Shown here: piece by piece, positions 35,035 to 44,558 of the stretch
How positions within the stretch are numbered: the stretch's first letter is position 1
Layout: each line of letters begins with the position of its first letter
Source of the DNA: Stenotrophomonas sepilia
GTDB taxonomy: Bacteria > Pseudomonadota > Gammaproteobacteria > Xanthomonadales > Xanthomonadaceae
NCBI RefSeq assembly: GCF_003244875.1
Contig: NZ_LXXZ01000083.1
Span: 1 to 56,167 of the forward strand
Direction: 5' to 3'
Length of the DNA stretch: 56,167 nucleotides
Position numbers and translations under genes: made by a program
The notes under the pieces: generated by a model
What the model saw: only the letters and a program-made list of their open reading frames with translations
The model's database searches: none
Told to the model about the DNA's origin: nothing

Positions 35035-35685
35035 ATGAGCGAATACACCATCCTGATCGCCGATGACCACCCGCTGCTGCGTTCGGCGGTGGTGCAGTCC
35101 TTGCGGCAGAGCCTGCCATTGGCACAGGTGCGCGAGGTTGCGAGCGCCGAGGCATTGGCCGAGACGCTCGACGCGCAGCCGGACGTGGACCTGGTGCTGC
35201 TCGACCTGACCATGCCTGGCGCGCACGGCTTTTCCGCGCTGCTGCACGTGCGTGGCTCGCATCCGGACATTCCGGTGGTGATCCTCTCGTCCAACGACCA
35301 CCCGCGGGTGATCCGCCGTGCCCAGCAGTTCGGCGCGGCCGGTTTCATCCCGAAGTCGGCCCCGGCCGAGACCATCGGCGAGGCCGTGCAGGCGGTGCTC
35401 GACGGCGGCCTGTGGTTCCCGGCAATGGCCGCCGAGCGCTCGGAGGCCGATGCGCTGCTGGCCAGCCGCCTGGCCCAGCTGACCCCGCAGCAGTTCCGCG
35501 TGCTGCTCTGCCTGGCCGATGGCCTGCTCAACAAGCAGATCGCCTACACGCTGGGGCTGGCTGAGAACACGGTGAAGGTGCATGTCACCGCCATCCTGAA
35601 AAAACTCGAGTGCCATAGCCGCACCCAGGCCGCGGTGCTGGTGAAGGCGCTGGAGCCTGAAGGCGACGCCGGCATCGGGCTGTAA
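35035..35685 (+). CDS. NarL/LuxR-type response regulator
   Basis: 216 residues. Receiver domain: ILIADDHPLLRSAVV, phospho-Asp in LVLLDLTMPGAHGF, Lys in GFIPKSAPAETI. The HTH lies in ~residues 145-205 (LTPQQFRVLLCLADGLLNKQIAYTLGLAENTVKVHVTAILKKLECHSRTQAAV). It resembles CrbR/ErdR/AgmR-type regulators of acetate, ethanol and related carbon use. The hybrid kinase at 36131-38773 is the natural partner, although the two genes converge and are separated by 445 bp of palindromes. Probable targets are the second porin and dctA. Confidence 0.88.
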   Translation: MSEYTILIADDHPLLRSAVVQSLRQSLPLAQVREVASAEALAETLDAQPDVDLVLLDLTMPGAHGFSALLHVRGSHPDIPVVILSSNDHPRVIRRAQQFGAAGFIPKSAPAETIGEAVQAVLDGGLWFPAMAAERSEADALLASRLAQLTPQQFRVLLCLADGLLNKQIAYTLGLAENTVKVHVTAILKKLECHSRTQAAVLVKALEPEGDAGIGL

Positions 35686-35823
35686 TTTCCAGCCAACGGC
35701 ACAGCCCCTCGTGGGTGGACACGTAGAGCAGTTCATGGGAGAGGCTGGGCAGGTTCCGGGCGCGTCCACCCACGGAAGAGAAAAGAGGATCAAAAGCAAA
35801 GGCAGCCTGGCAGGCCGCTTTTT

Positions 35824-35891
35824 GTAGAGCCGAGCCCACGCTCGGCTGCTTTGCGGCCGGTCCGCGAAGCCGAGCATGGGCTCGGCTCTAC
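35824..35891. repeat. Pair of GTAG palindromes (GCTCGGC stem type)
   Basis: GTAGAGCCGAGCCCACGCTC with GGCTGC (35824-35849), inverted by GCCGAGCATGGGCTCGGCTC with TAC (35869-35891). Confidence 0.8.
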
Positions 35892-35969
35892 ACAAGCAAG
35901 CGCAGCGCGCGACCCGCTTTTGATCTTCTTTTTCTTCTCCGTGGGTGGACGCGCACGGCACGTGTCCGT

Positions 35970-36073
35970 GGCCGGGTAGATGGGCTGCACAGGGGCGTGA
36001 GCCGCATGGATGCGGCGACTGAGCTTACAGGGACGTACTTGCAGCGCCCCCTGTGCAGCCCATCTACCCGGCC
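35970..36073 (+). repeat. Conserved-core hairpin element, copy 4
   Basis: Arm 35970-35995 (GGCCGGGTAGATGGGCTGCA...) pairs perfectly with 36047-36073. Inside are GCCGCATGGATGCGGC (36001-36016) and CTTACAGGGACGTACTTGCA. It lies within the larger nest of palindromes. Confidence 0.75.
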
Positions 36074-36130
36074 CCACCGATGAACTGCTTTGCGCGACCA
36101 CCCACGAGGGGCTGCGCCGTTGGCTGGAAA

Positions 36131-38773
36131 CTACCCGCGATGCCGGATCAACAACTGACTCATCAGCGCCCGCAGCGCCGGCGGCTTTACCGGCTTGGCC
36201 ATCATTCCCCAGCCGCGCTCGGCGGCCATCTCACGCAATCCCGCATCGCGCTCTGCAGTGACCAGCACCACCGGTGGGCGTGCCTGCCACAACTCCGCCA
36301 GCGTCTCGTACAGCACCGGCCCGTGGTGATCGCCCATGCGCACATCCAGCAGCACCAGCTCCGGAACCGTCTCGGCACTGGCCAACTGCAGCGCCGCCTG
36401 TGGCCCATCGGCCAGCGCCACCTCGCAGCCCCAGCGCTCCAGCAGCGCACGGCTGGCCGCACACACGTGCGGATCGTCGTCGATCACCCACACCCGACGC
36501 CCACGCAGCGGGTTGTCCGCGCCCGGTTCCTGCGCCAGTACCGGCGCAGGCGCGGTGGCCGGAATCGCGCTGGCTTCGCCGAACGGTACGCCTACCGCGA
36601 ACACGCTGCCCCGGCCCAGCTGCGAGCGCAGCCGGATCGGATGGCCGAGGAGGCGGCCGATGCGGTCGACAATGGCCAGGCCAAGGCCGGCGCCGCGCTG
36701 CTGGCCGTCGTGCAGGCGACGGAACTCCTCGAAGATCTCGCCCTGCAACGCATCGGGAATACCCGGGCCCTGGTCGTGCACTTCGATCCACAGCAGTCCT
36801 TCACGGCGGCGGCAGCCAAGCAGCACGCGACCGCGTTCGCTGTAGCGCAGCGCGTTGGACAGGAAGTTCTGCAGGATGCGGCGCAGCAGCGCTTCATCGC
36901 TGACCACCACGGCATGGCTATCGACCCAGTCCACCACCAGCCCGCGTGACTGCGCGGCGATGCCGAACTCGCGCGCCAGTGTCTGCAGCAGGGGGCCCAG
37001 CCGGAACGCCTGTACGCGGGTGGGCAGGCTGCCTGATTCCAGCCGCGCGATATCCAGCAGGCTGTTGAGGATCGCGTCCTGCGCCGCCAGCGCGGCATCG
37101 ATATGATCGGCAGTCTGCTGCTGCACCGGGTCGCCCAGCTTGCCGCGCAGCACTGAGACGAACATGCGCGCAGCGTTGAGCGGCTGCAGCAGGTCGTGCA
37201 CTGCCGAGGCGACGAAGCGGGTCTTGTAGCGGTTGGCCTGCTCGGCCTCGCGCCGCGCCTCGTCCAGGTCACGGGTGCGCTCGGCGATGCGGTGTTCCAG
37301 CGCATCGGCCAGCGAGCGCAGTTCGCGCGCCGCATTCTTGTAGCTGGTGATGTCCGCATAGCTGGTGACGAAGCCGCCATCAGGCAGGGGATTGCCGCGG
37401 ATCTCCAGCACCGTGCCGTCGTCCTTTTCGCTCTCGCGCATGTGCGGGCGGCCACTGCGCAGGTGGTTCAGGCGGCGCTCGATGGCCTCGTCCACCGGGC
37501 CGGGACCGAGCAGGCCACGACGGGCATTGAAACGGAACAGTTCCTCGATCGGCCGGCCGACGCGCACCAGGTCTGCCGGGAACCGGAACAGTTCCAGATA
37601 GCGCGAATTCCACGCGACCAGGCGCAGGTCGCGGTCGATCACCACAACACCCTGCGGCAGGTGTTCGAGGCTGCGGCTGAGACCACTGTCGGCGTCGGTG
37701 GCGGCCTGCAGCAGGCCATCCTGTGCGGTGCGCAGCTCCTGTGCGTGCTGCTTGAGCAGGGTTTCCAGTTCGCGGCGGCTGCGCAGGCGATGCTTGGCCA
37801 GGCGCCTGCGTTGCTGCACGAACAGCACCAGGAAGCCCAAGGCCAGCCACGCGGCACCGCCGGTCAGGGCGGCCGCGCGACCTGCTGCAGTAGCGGCGCC
37901 GGCGTCGTGCAGCAGGTGCAGGTTCCAGCCCTCGGCGGGCAGCGCCAGGCTTTGCCACAGCCTCGGCTGCGGCAGCGCAGGATCCAGCAGCCGCACCATG
38001 CGGCCGCCATCGGACAGCACGTCTTCGGTACGTGCACGCAAGGGCTGCAGGGCACGGTCGGCGTACTGACGTGCATCGAGCATTTCGCGGCGCTCACCGG
38101 CACGCAGCGGACGCAGCAGCCGGTAGCGCCAGCTGTCCCGGTTGGACAGGAATACGACGTCATGGTCGTCGCTGGCCAGCACCACGTCCGGGCTGCTCAA
38201 CCATTCCTGTTCCAGCGCGGACAGCTCGACCTTGATCACCACCACGCCGAGCCGCTTGCCGTCAGCCTCGATGGCCTGCGAAAGGTAATAGCCGGGCACG
38301 CCGGTGGTCATGCCGATGCCGTAGAAGCGGCCACGGCCCTGCGCCAGCGCCTGGCGGTAGTAGGGGCGGTAGCTGTAGTTCTCGCCGACGTTGCTGGTCG
38401 GTTGGTCCCAGTTGCTGGCCGCCACCGCCACACCATCGTGGCCGACCAGGGTCAGGGTCGAGGCCCGGGTGACTTCATTGGCACGTTGCAGCTTGAGGTT
38501 CAGTCGCTGACGTTCGCCGGGCGAGGGCGGCACACGCAGTGCGTGCAGCAGATCCGGATCCAGCGCCATGACCTGCGGCAAGGTGCCGAAGCGGTCGATG
38601 CGCTGTTGCAGGCCCTGGCCATACAGCTGCAGCTGGCGTTGCACCTGGCTGCTTTCGTCGCCGAGCGCGCGCCGCCAGGCGTAATGGCCAGCGGCGACCG
38701 CGCACAGCACGGTGCCACCGACCATCACCAGGATGGTCAGCAACAGCATCCGGTGGCGGCTGAGCCAATACAT
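36131..38773 (-). CDS. CACHE-PAS hybrid sensor histidine kinase
   Basis: 880 residues. TM1 ~10-30, a periplasmic double-CACHE-like sensor ~35-290 resembling DctB-type sensors (VGENYSYRPYYRQALAQGRGRFYGIGMTTGVPGYYLSQAI), and TM2 ~300-322. A PAS domain lies at ~365-475 (LEHLPQGVVVIDRDLRLVAWNSRYLELF), then a coiled coil, a HisKA domain with phospho-His in VASAVHDLLQPLNAARMF, and an ATPase domain (LRRILQNFLSNALRYSERG, GAGLGLAIVDRI). A C-terminal receiver has Asp in LVLLDVRMGDHHG. It probably senses C4-dicarboxylates and passes phosphate to the LuxR-type regulator encoded opposite. Neighbours are the second porin and dctA. Confidence 0.9.
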   Translation of the reverse strand: MYWLSRHRMLLLTILVMVGGTVLCAVAAGHYAWRRALGDESSQVQRQLQLYGQGLQQRIDRFGTLPQVMALDPDLLHALRVPPSPGERQRLNLKLQRANEVTRASTLTLVGHDGVAVAASNWDQPTSNVGENYSYRPYYRQALAQGRGRFYGIGMTTGVPGYYLSQAIEADGKRLGVVVIKVELSALEQEWLSSPDVVLASDDHDVVFLSNRDSWRYRLLRPLRAGERREMLDARQYADRALQPLRARTEDVLSDGGRMVRLLDPALPQPRLWQSLALPAEGWNLHLLHDAGAATAAGRAAALTGGAAWLALGFLVLFVQQRRRLAKHRLRSRRELETLLKQHAQELRTAQDGLLQAATDADSGLSRSLEHLPQGVVVIDRDLRLVAWNSRYLELFRFPADLVRVGRPIEELFRFNARRGLLGPGPVDEAIERRLNHLRSGRPHMRESEKDDGTVLEIRGNPLPDGGFVTSYADITSYKNAARELRSLADALEHRIAERTRDLDEARREAEQANRYKTRFVASAVHDLLQPLNAARMFVSVLRGKLGDPVQQQTADHIDAALAAQDAILNSLLDIARLESGSLPTRVQAFRLGPLLQTLAREFGIAAQSRGLVVDWVDSHAVVVSDEALLRRILQNFLSNALRYSERGRVLLGCRRREGLLWIEVHDQGPGIPDALQGEIFEEFRRLHDGQQRGAGLGLAIVDRIGRLLGHPIRLRSQLGRGSVFAVGVPFGEASAIPATAPAPVLAQEPGADNPLRGRRVWVIDDDPHVCAASRALLERWGCEVALADGPQAALQLASAETVPELVLLDVRMGDHHGPVLYETLAELWQARPPVVLVTAERDAGLREMAAERGWGMMAKPVKPPALRALMSQLLIRHRG

Positions 38774-38792
38774 GGCGGCAGTCTACGCAGGG

Positions 38793-38821
38793 CCGGCGGG
38801 CGCGGCGTGCACGCCCGCCGG
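38793..38821. terminator. GC-rich hairpin between porin and kinase genes
   Basis: CCGGCGGGCG pairs with CGCCCGCCGG around a 9-nt loop. It lies 19 bp after the porin stop and before the kinase start on the minus strand. There is no T-run, so it may attenuate or protect the 3' end rather than terminate. Confidence 0.4.
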
Positions 38822-38839
38822 GGTCTGACGTGGAAGGGG

Positions 38840-40009
38840 TCAGAAGTGCATCTGCGCGCGCAATTCGAAGATCTCCGGCGTGCTGTGCACGCCACGACGG
38901 CTGGCGTCGACCTTCACGTAGTTGGCCTGGAACTTGAAGTGGCTGGTCAGGTACCAGTTCGCACCCAACGTCAGGTCGTGCTGGCGGCCACCCAGGATGT
39001 CACCATCGTCGAGGTCCAGGCGGCTGTAACGCGCCACCAGTTCGACCGCACCGTAGTTGTGCGCCGGCTTGATGTTGGCCACCGCGCCGGCGTTGTACGG
39101 CCGCGATTCGCCGGTCAGCACCCAGCTGGCCATCGCGTACTGGCCGCTGCCGGTGAAGTCGGGCTTGCCGTCATGGCGGGTGACCGTGGCGCGCAGCGCT
39201 TCGGCCTGCAGCGAGAACGGGCCGCGGATCCAGATGCCTTCCAGGCCGGTGCGGCGGATCTGGTCGGCGGTGACCAGCGCGCCGGAATCGACGTAGCGGA
39301 TGTCGGTCAGGCCGGCTTCCGGGCGCGCGCGCAGGCGGGCGCTGGCCTCGTGGTGCACGTCGCGGCCGTCGCTGTAGCCGCGTGGGTTCTCCTGCGAGTA
39401 GGCCAGGCCCAGGTGGATAACGTCACCCGGTGCCTTCACCGGCGTCCACACCGCCCGCACCGCCTGGGTGGTTCCGGGGTTGTCGCCCTGCAGGTCCTTG
39501 CCGCCATAGGCGCCTGCCTGCAGCAGGTACTGCGGGCGCTCCAGCACCCATTCCACACCGGTACGGCGGCCTTCGTAGAAGGCCTGCACCGGCAGCGAGG
39601 TTTCCAGGAAGCTGCCGGCACGCGAAGAGGTGTTCGCATCTAGGCCGACCGGGGTCTTCATGTAGCCGAAGCGGAAGCGGCCGACGTCACGGCCGAAGAA
39701 GGCCTTGCTCTCGAAGCGCACGAACACGTCCAGCCAGGTATCGGCCTGGAAGTCGTAGTAGACCATCGCGTCGTACACGCCCTTCTTCTTCAGCGTCGCA
39801 CCGAATTCCTTGCGCCGCACGGCGTCGTCGTCCTCGAGGCCGCTGGCCGAGGAGAAGTCGTTGTAGTCGTAGGCGATGTTGGCGGTGGCCGCCAGCTCGG
39901 TGCCATCGCCGAAGGTGTACTTGGTCGGCCAGTTGTCGAAATCGGCGGCCGAGGCGAAGGCGGGAAGGGCGGCCAGCGACAGGGCCAGCAAGGTGGGATT
40001 CGGGCGCAT
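38840..40009 (-). CDS. OprO/OprP-like outer-membrane porin (dicarboxylate block)
   Basis: 389 residues with a signal peptide (MRPNPTLLALSLAALPAFASA). Beta-barrel of the phosphate-selective porin family, ending LRAQMHF with terminal Phe. Several segments parallel the citrate-block porin, for example YYDFQADTWLDVFVRFESKAFFGRD, SFLETSLPVQAFYEGRRTGVEW, ASWVLTGESRPYN and LGANWYLTSHFKFQANYV. It is divergent from dctA across 332 bp, so outer- and inner-membrane uptake of the same dicarboxylates is likely controlled together. The kinase gene is downstream on the same strand. Confidence 0.88.
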   Translation of the reverse strand: MRPNPTLLALSLAALPAFASAADFDNWPTKYTFGDGTELAATANIAYDYNDFSSASGLEDDDAVRRKEFGATLKKKGVYDAMVYYDFQADTWLDVFVRFESKAFFGRDVGRFRFGYMKTPVGLDANTSSRAGSFLETSLPVQAFYEGRRTGVEWVLERPQYLLQAGAYGGKDLQGDNPGTTQAVRAVWTPVKAPGDVIHLGLAYSQENPRGYSDGRDVHHEASARLRARPEAGLTDIRYVDSGALVTADQIRRTGLEGIWIRGPFSLQAEALRATVTRHDGKPDFTGSGQYAMASWVLTGESRPYNAGAVANIKPAHNYGAVELVARYSRLDLDDGDILGGRQHDLTLGANWYLTSHFKFQANYVKVDASRRGVHSTPEIFELRAQMHF

Positions 40010-40341
40010 GTTGGGTGCGGCTCTCTCAGATTGCGTGTGGACAGGACATCAACGGCCGCAGGGGCCGAAACTTTCGCAGGGACATGCCCAGCCGTTCAGC
40101 CCGGGCCACCGGCCTTCCCGTTTCCGGGCGGTGCGGCGCCAGTGTAGGCACCTGTGCCACCTGAACCGGGGGGCTAGTACCAATAGGTTATCTGCGCCGG
40201 CGTGCCTGGCGCGTACAAAGGCGTCCATTGGTCGCACCCCCTGTGCGTGCAGTACAGGGCCTGCGATCAGTTTCCACGGTAACGGCTCCCGTGCAGTCCC
40301 GGGGCCGTACGTGCCTGAAAACGCCCCTTCCGGAGTCCGCC
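40010..40341. promoter_or_regulatory. Divergent porin/dctA promoter region
   Basis: 332 bp without a gene. An AT-richer segment CTAGTACCAATAGGTTA at 40174-40190 contains a small dyad (ACC-AATA-GGT) in otherwise GC-rich DNA. It is a candidate site for the LuxR-type regulator. No clear -35/-10 pair was identified with confidence. Confidence 0.4.
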
Positions 40342-41685
40342 ATGCACATCCCGACCGCAGCACCGGTGCCTGCAAAGCCGTTGCCGATCTATCGCCAGCT
40401 GTACTTCCAGGTGATCGTGGCGATCGTCCTGGGTGCCATCCTCGGCCACTACGAACCGCTGGTCGGCGAGAAGATGAAGCCGCTCGGCGATGCCTTCATC
40501 AACCTGGTGAAGATGATCATCGCGCCGGTGATCTTCCTCACCATCGTCACCGGCATCGCCAGCATGACCCACCTGCGCACGGTGGGCCGGGTGTTCGCCA
40601 AGGCGATGGCGTACTTCCTGTTCTTCTCCACGCTGGCGCTGATTGTCGGCATGATTGTGGCGCACGTGGTGCAGCCCGGCGCGGGCATGAACATCAACCC
40701 GGCCGAGCTGGACCAGACCGCAGTGCACAGCTACGTCGAGAAGTCGCATGACCTGACCCTGGTCGGCTTCCTGATGGACATCATCCCGAAGACGCTGCTC
40801 AGCGCTTTTGTCGATGGCAACATCCTGCAGGTGCTGTTCGTGGCCGTGCTGTTCGGCATCGCGCTGGCGATGGTGGGCGAGAAGGGCAAGCCGGTGCTGA
40901 ACTTCCTGGAGGCGCTGGTCGCCCCGGTGTTCAAGCTGGTGCACATCCTGATGAAGGCCGCCCCGATCGGTGCCTTCGGTGCGATCGCCTTCACCATCGG
41001 CAAGTACGGCGTCGGCTCGCTGATCAACCTGGCCTGGCTGGTGGGCTCGTTCTACCTCACCGCGTTCCTGTTCGTGGCGGTGATCCTCGGTGTGGTCTGC
41101 CGCCTGTGCGGGTTCTCGGTGTTCAAGCTGGCGCGCTACCTGAAGGCCGAACTGCTGCTGGTGCTCGGCACCTCCTCGTCGGAGTCGGCGCTGCCGTCGC
41201 TGATGGAGAAGATGGAACGCGCCGGCTGCAGCAAGTCGGTGGTGGGCCTGGTGGTCCCGACCGGCTACTCGTTCAACCTGGACGGCACCAACATCTACAT
41301 GACCCTGGCGGCACTGTTCATCGCCCAGGCCACCAACACCGAACTGACCCTGGGCCACCAGATCGCCCTGCTGCTGGTCGCCATGCTCAGCTCCAAGGGC
41401 GCGGCCGGAGTCACCGGCGCCGGTTTCATCACCCTGGCCGCCACCCTGGCCGTGGTGCCGGAGGTGCCGGTGGCTGGTATGGCGCTGATCCTGGGCGTGG
41501 ACCGGTTCATGAGCGAATGCCGCTCGCTGACCAATTTCATCGGCAATGCGGTGGCCACCGTGGTGGTCTCGCGCTGGGAAGGCGCGCTGGACCGCAACCG
41601 CCTGCAGCTGGCGCTGGATGGCCGCGAGAGCGAACTGCCGCCGCCGGTCGATGCGCTGCCCGAGGCGCTGCCGGCCAAGGGCTGA
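40342..41685 (+). CDS. dctA: C4-dicarboxylate:cation symporter DctA
   Basis: 447 residues of the dicarboxylate/amino acid:cation symporter family. It takes up succinate, fumarate and malate across the inner membrane. Key motifs are [81 protein letters not shown] (the serine-rich re-entrant loop plus TM7), and [22 protein letters not shown] and [28 protein letters not shown] (second re-entrant loop and TM8). The ATG at 40342 has GGAG 9 nt ahead, and the upstream frame extension is not family-like. It is divergent from the porin gene and upstream of maeB, which uses malate. Confidence 0.96.
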   Translation: MHIPTAAPVPAKPLPIYRQLYFQVIVAIVLGAILGHYEPLVGEKMKPLGDAFINLVKMIIAPVIFLTIVTGIASMTHLRTVGRVFAKAMAYFLFFSTLALIVGMIVAHVVQPGAGMNINPAELDQTAVHSYVEKSHDLTLVGFLMDIIPKTLLSAFVDGNILQVLFVAVLFGIALAMVGEKGKPVLNFLEALVAPVFKLVHILMKAAPIGAFGAIAFTIGKYGVGSLINLAWLVGSFYLTAFLFVAVILGVVCRLCGFSVFKLARYLKAELLLVLGTSSSESALPSLMEKMERAGCSKSVVGLVVPTGYSFNLDGTNIYMTLAALFIAQATNTELTLGHQIALLLVAMLSSKGAAGVTGAGFITLAATLAVVPEVPVAGMALILGVDRFMSECRSLTNFIGNAVATVVVSRWEGALDRNRLQLALDGRESELPPPVDALPEALPAKG

Positions 41686-41700
41686 TCCAGGTGTGTGGTA

Positions 41701-41737
41701 CCGCGGGGCCGATCACGTCAGTGGTACGGCCCCGCGG
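41701..41737 (+). terminator. Terminator-like hairpin after dctA
   Basis: CCGCGGGGCCG pairs with CGGCCCCGCGG around 15 nt, followed by CGTTTC. Strong stem, weak T-run. Confidence 0.6.
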
Positions 41738-41872
41738 CGTTTCAGGGCGTCCCATGGCTGTCATGGGCAGCGCCGAAGCTGGTATCGCGGTACCGTCGCA
41801 TACGGCACGGAATTGTGCGGTCGCAGCATGCTTGCGACAGGATTGCGACAGGTCCGGACGCTCCAACGGGGG

Positions 41873-41878
41873 TATCAT
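41873..41878 (+). promoter_or_regulatory. Candidate -10 box of maeB
   Basis: TATCAT about 37 bp before the maeB ATG. TTGCGA sequences lie a little upstream, but spacing to them is not ideal. Confidence 0.35.
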
Positions 41879-41915
41879 CCCCTGTCCCTTCTGCCCATTC
41901 ATGTAACCCACATCG

Positions 41916-44207
41916 ATGTCCAACGAAGATTTCAAACAGGCCGCCCTCGATTACCACCGGATGTCCCCGCCGGGAAAGATCAAGGTTTCCGCTACCAAGC
42001 CCATGCTGACCCAGCGCGACCTGTCGCTGGCGTATTCGCCGGGCGTGGCGTACGCCTGTGAAGCGATCAAGGCCGACCCGCAGCAGGCCAGCGAGCTGAC
42101 CGCCCGCGGCAACCTGGTGGCGGTGATCTCCAACGGCACCGCGGTGCTGGGCCTGGGCAACATCGGCGCGCTGGCCGGCAAGCCGGTGATGGAAGGCAAG
42201 GGCGTGCTGTTCCAGAAGTTCGCCGGCATCGATGTGTTCGACATCGAAGTGGATGAGACCGACCCGGACAAGCTGGTCGACATCATCGCCTCGCTGGAAC
42301 CGACCTTCGGCGGCATCAACCTGGAGGACATCAAGGCGCCGGAATGCTTCGTGGTCGAGCGCAAGCTGCGCGAGCGCATGAAGATCCCGGTATTCCATGA
42401 CGACCAGCACGGCACGGCGATCATCGTCGGCGCGGCCGTGCTCAACGCGATGGCGATCACCGGCAAGAAGATCGAGGAAGTGAAGCTGGCGACCACGGGC
42501 ATGGGCGCGGCCGGCATTTCCTGCGTGAACATGCTGGTGCAGCTGGGCCTGAAGCCGGAGAACATCCTGGCCTTCGATCGCGAGGGCGTGATCCACACCG
42601 GTCGTACCGACCTGGACCCGGAAAAGCAGCGCTATGCGCGCGACACCGACAAGCGCACCCTGGCCGAGATCGTCGACGGCGCGGACATTTTCCTGGGCCT
42701 GTCGGCACCGGGCATCCTGACCGCCGACATGGTCAAGACCATGGCGCCGGATCCGGTGATCTTCGCGCTGGCCAACCCGACCCCGGAAATTATGCCGGAG
42801 GTGGCGCGCGCTGCGCGTCCGGACGCGATCATCGGCACCGGCCGTTCGGACTACCCGAACCAGGTCAACAACGTGCTGTGCTTCCCCTACCTGTTCCGTG
42901 GTGCGCTGGACGTGGGCGCCACCGCGATCAACGAGGAAATGAAGATCGCCTGCGTGCGCGCCATCGCTGCACTGGCACGCCGTGCAGCCACCGACATGGG
43001 CTCGGCCTACGGCGGCGAGACCCCGAGCTTCGGCCGTGAATACCTGATCCCGCGCCCGTTCGACCGCCGCCTGCTGGTGGAACTGTCGGCCGCCGTGGCC
43101 CAGGCCGCGATGGATTCGGGCGTGGCCTCGCGCCCGATCGAGGACATGGGCGCCTACCGCGACAAGCTGGCCCAGTTCGTCTACCGCACCAGCCTGATGA
43201 TGAAGCCGGTGTACGACCGCGCGCGCAGCGACAAGCAGCGCGTGGTGTACGCCGAGGGCGAAGAGGAAGTGGTGCTGCAGGCAGTGCAGAACGTGGTCGA
43301 TGACGGCCTGGCGCATCCGATCCTGATCGGTCGCCCGGAAGTGATCGAGTCGCGCATCGAGCGCCTCGGCCTGCGCCTGAAGATCGGCGAGAACGTTGAA
43401 GTCACCAACATCAACGACGACCCGCGCTTCAACGAATACTGGCAGTACTACCACGGCCTGACCGGCCGTCGCGGCGTGACCGTGGCCGCGGCGAAGAACC
43501 TGATGCGTTCGCGCCCGACCCTGATCGCAGCGGTGATGGTCGCCCGTGGCGAAGCCGATGCGATGCTGACCGGCATCGTCGGCCGCTTCCACAAGAAGCT
43601 GGGCTACGTGCGCAGCGTGCTGCCGCTGGAGCCGAAGGTCACCTCGACCTCGGCGATGACCGGCGTGATCAACCAGCAGGGCGTGTTCTTCTTCGTCGAT
43701 ACCCACGTGCAGGAAGACCCGACCGCCGAGCAGCTGTGCGAGGCGACCCTGCAGGCGGCCTATCGCATGAAGCTGTTCGGCATCGAGCCGAAGGTGGCGC
43801 TGCTGTCACACTCCAACTTCGGCAGCCATGATTCGAAGGATGCGCTGAAGATGCGCCAGGTGCGCGAGCTGCTGCTCAAGCGCAACCCGCGCCTGAACGT
43901 GGATGGCGAAATGCAGGGCGACACCGCATGGGATGAAGCGCTGCGCCAGAAGCTGCTGCCGGGCTCGACCCTGCAGGGCCGCGCCAACCTGTTCGTGCTG
44001 CCGAACCTGGAAGCGGCCAACATCGCCTACAACCTGGTGCGCGTGTTCACCGACGGCGTGGCGATCGGTCCGATCCTGATGGGCGTGAACAAGCCGGTGC
44101 ACATCCTGACCACCAGCGCGACCTCGCGCCGGATCCTGAACATGACCGCCATTGCGGCGGTCGATGCGCAGATCAGGAAGCAGCTGGAAGCGGAAAAGAA
44201 GGCATAA
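41916..44207 (+). CDS. maeB: NADP-dependent malic enzyme with phosphotransacetylase domain
   Basis: 763 residues, the usual length of the MaeB fusion. Residues ~1-430 are malic enzyme: [35 protein letters not shown] with the metal Asp, [16 protein letters not shown] for cofactor binding, and [12 protein letters not shown]. Residues ~430-763 are a phosphotransacetylase-like domain ([23 protein letters not shown] ... [24 protein letters not shown]), which in E. coli MaeB mainly mediates acetyl-CoA control. It converts malate to pyruvate, CO2 and NADPH. It follows dctA by 230 bp on the same strand, so malate uptake and use are adjacent. Confidence 0.96.
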   Translation: MSNEDFKQAALDYHRMSPPGKIKVSATKPMLTQRDLSLAYSPGVAYACEAIKADPQQASELTARGNLVAVISNGTAVLGLGNIGALAGKPVMEGKGVLFQKFAGIDVFDIEVDETDPDKLVDIIASLEPTFGGINLEDIKAPECFVVERKLRERMKIPVFHDDQHGTAIIVGAAVLNAMAITGKKIEEVKLATTGMGAAGISCVNMLVQLGLKPENILAFDREGVIHTGRTDLDPEKQRYARDTDKRTLAEIVDGADIFLGLSAPGILTADMVKTMAPDPVIFALANPTPEIMPEVARAARPDAIIGTGRSDYPNQVNNVLCFPYLFRGALDVGATAINEEMKIACVRAIAALARRAATDMGSAYGGETPSFGREYLIPRPFDRRLLVELSAAVAQAAMDSGVASRPIEDMGAYRDKLAQFVYRTSLMMKPVYDRARSDKQRVVYAEGEEEVVLQAVQNVVDDGLAHPILIGRPEVIESRIERLGLRLKIGENVEVTNINDDPRFNEYWQYYHGLTGRRGVTVAAAKNLMRSRPTLIAAVMVARGEADAMLTGIVGRFHKKLGYVRSVLPLEPKVTSTSAMTGVINQQGVFFFVDTHVQEDPTAEQLCEATLQAAYRMKLFGIEPKVALLSHSNFGSHDSKDALKMRQVRELLLKRNPRLNVDGEMQGDTAWDEALRQKLLPGSTLQGRANLFVLPNLEAANIAYNLVRVFTDGVAIGPILMGVNKPVHILTTSATSRRILNMTAIAAVDAQIRKQLEAEKKA

Positions 44208-44558
44208 GCCTTCTTTCCAGCGACAGCTGCGGAAACGGGTAGTGCCGGCCGCTGGCCGGCAACCTCAATCATGTCCAGATACACGACGACAGCCGGCCAG
44301 CGGCCGGTTCTACCCCGGGCTGTGCCACACGCGCTACGCAACCCGGTCATTTCCCTGCAACGCCGCTGCGGCCCAATACGCCCACGCGGCCCGGCCGTGG
44401 GAAGGGACCGGACCGGCCTTCCCACCCTGGGCCCGACCAACTTCCCATCGGCGAGGGTGTCATGCGCAATCGAGTGACGCGGCGGTACTTCCAGCAGCTG
44501 TTCGCGCTGTACGCCGGTTTCGTGCAGTCGCGCTGAGGCGCCGGCGACAGCGTGGGCG
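44208..44558. other. Intergenic region with SMAG pair and a doubtful short frame
   Basis: 351 bp between the convergent maeB and metallopeptidase genes. It contains a SMAG pair (44239-44313). A 24-codon frame starts at ATG 44462 (MRNRVTRRYFQQLFALYAGF...). It has no clear ribosome-binding site and I recognise no family; it could be a remnant or chance. Confidence 0.5.
44239..44313. repeat. Inverted pair of SMAG palindromes
   Basis: GTAGTGCCGGCCGCTGGCCG... (44239-44263) and AGCCGGCCAGCGGCCGGTTC... ending CTAC (44291-44313). Confidence 0.85.

Larger units (their letters stand above)
35687..36129. repeat. Nested palindromes filling the regulator-kinase gap
   Basis: Outer arms 35687-35736 and 36080-36129 are complementary at 45 of 50 positions. 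A second pair lies inside: 35760-35797 with 35916-35954. Inside that is a GTAG repeat pair (35824-35891). Between the inner and outer right arms sits conserved-core element copy 4 (35970-36073). The gap contains no gene. Confidence 0.85.

Noticed and set aside
37196..39643. 815-codon plus-strand frame across the kinase and porin genes
   Set aside because: It overlaps two well-supported minus-strand genes and has no domain.
44462..44536. 24-codon frame MRNRVTRRYFQQLFALYAGF...
   Set aside because: No ribosome-binding site, no family, and it lies in repeat-bearing intergenic DNA. Could be a gene remnant, but support is too weak.
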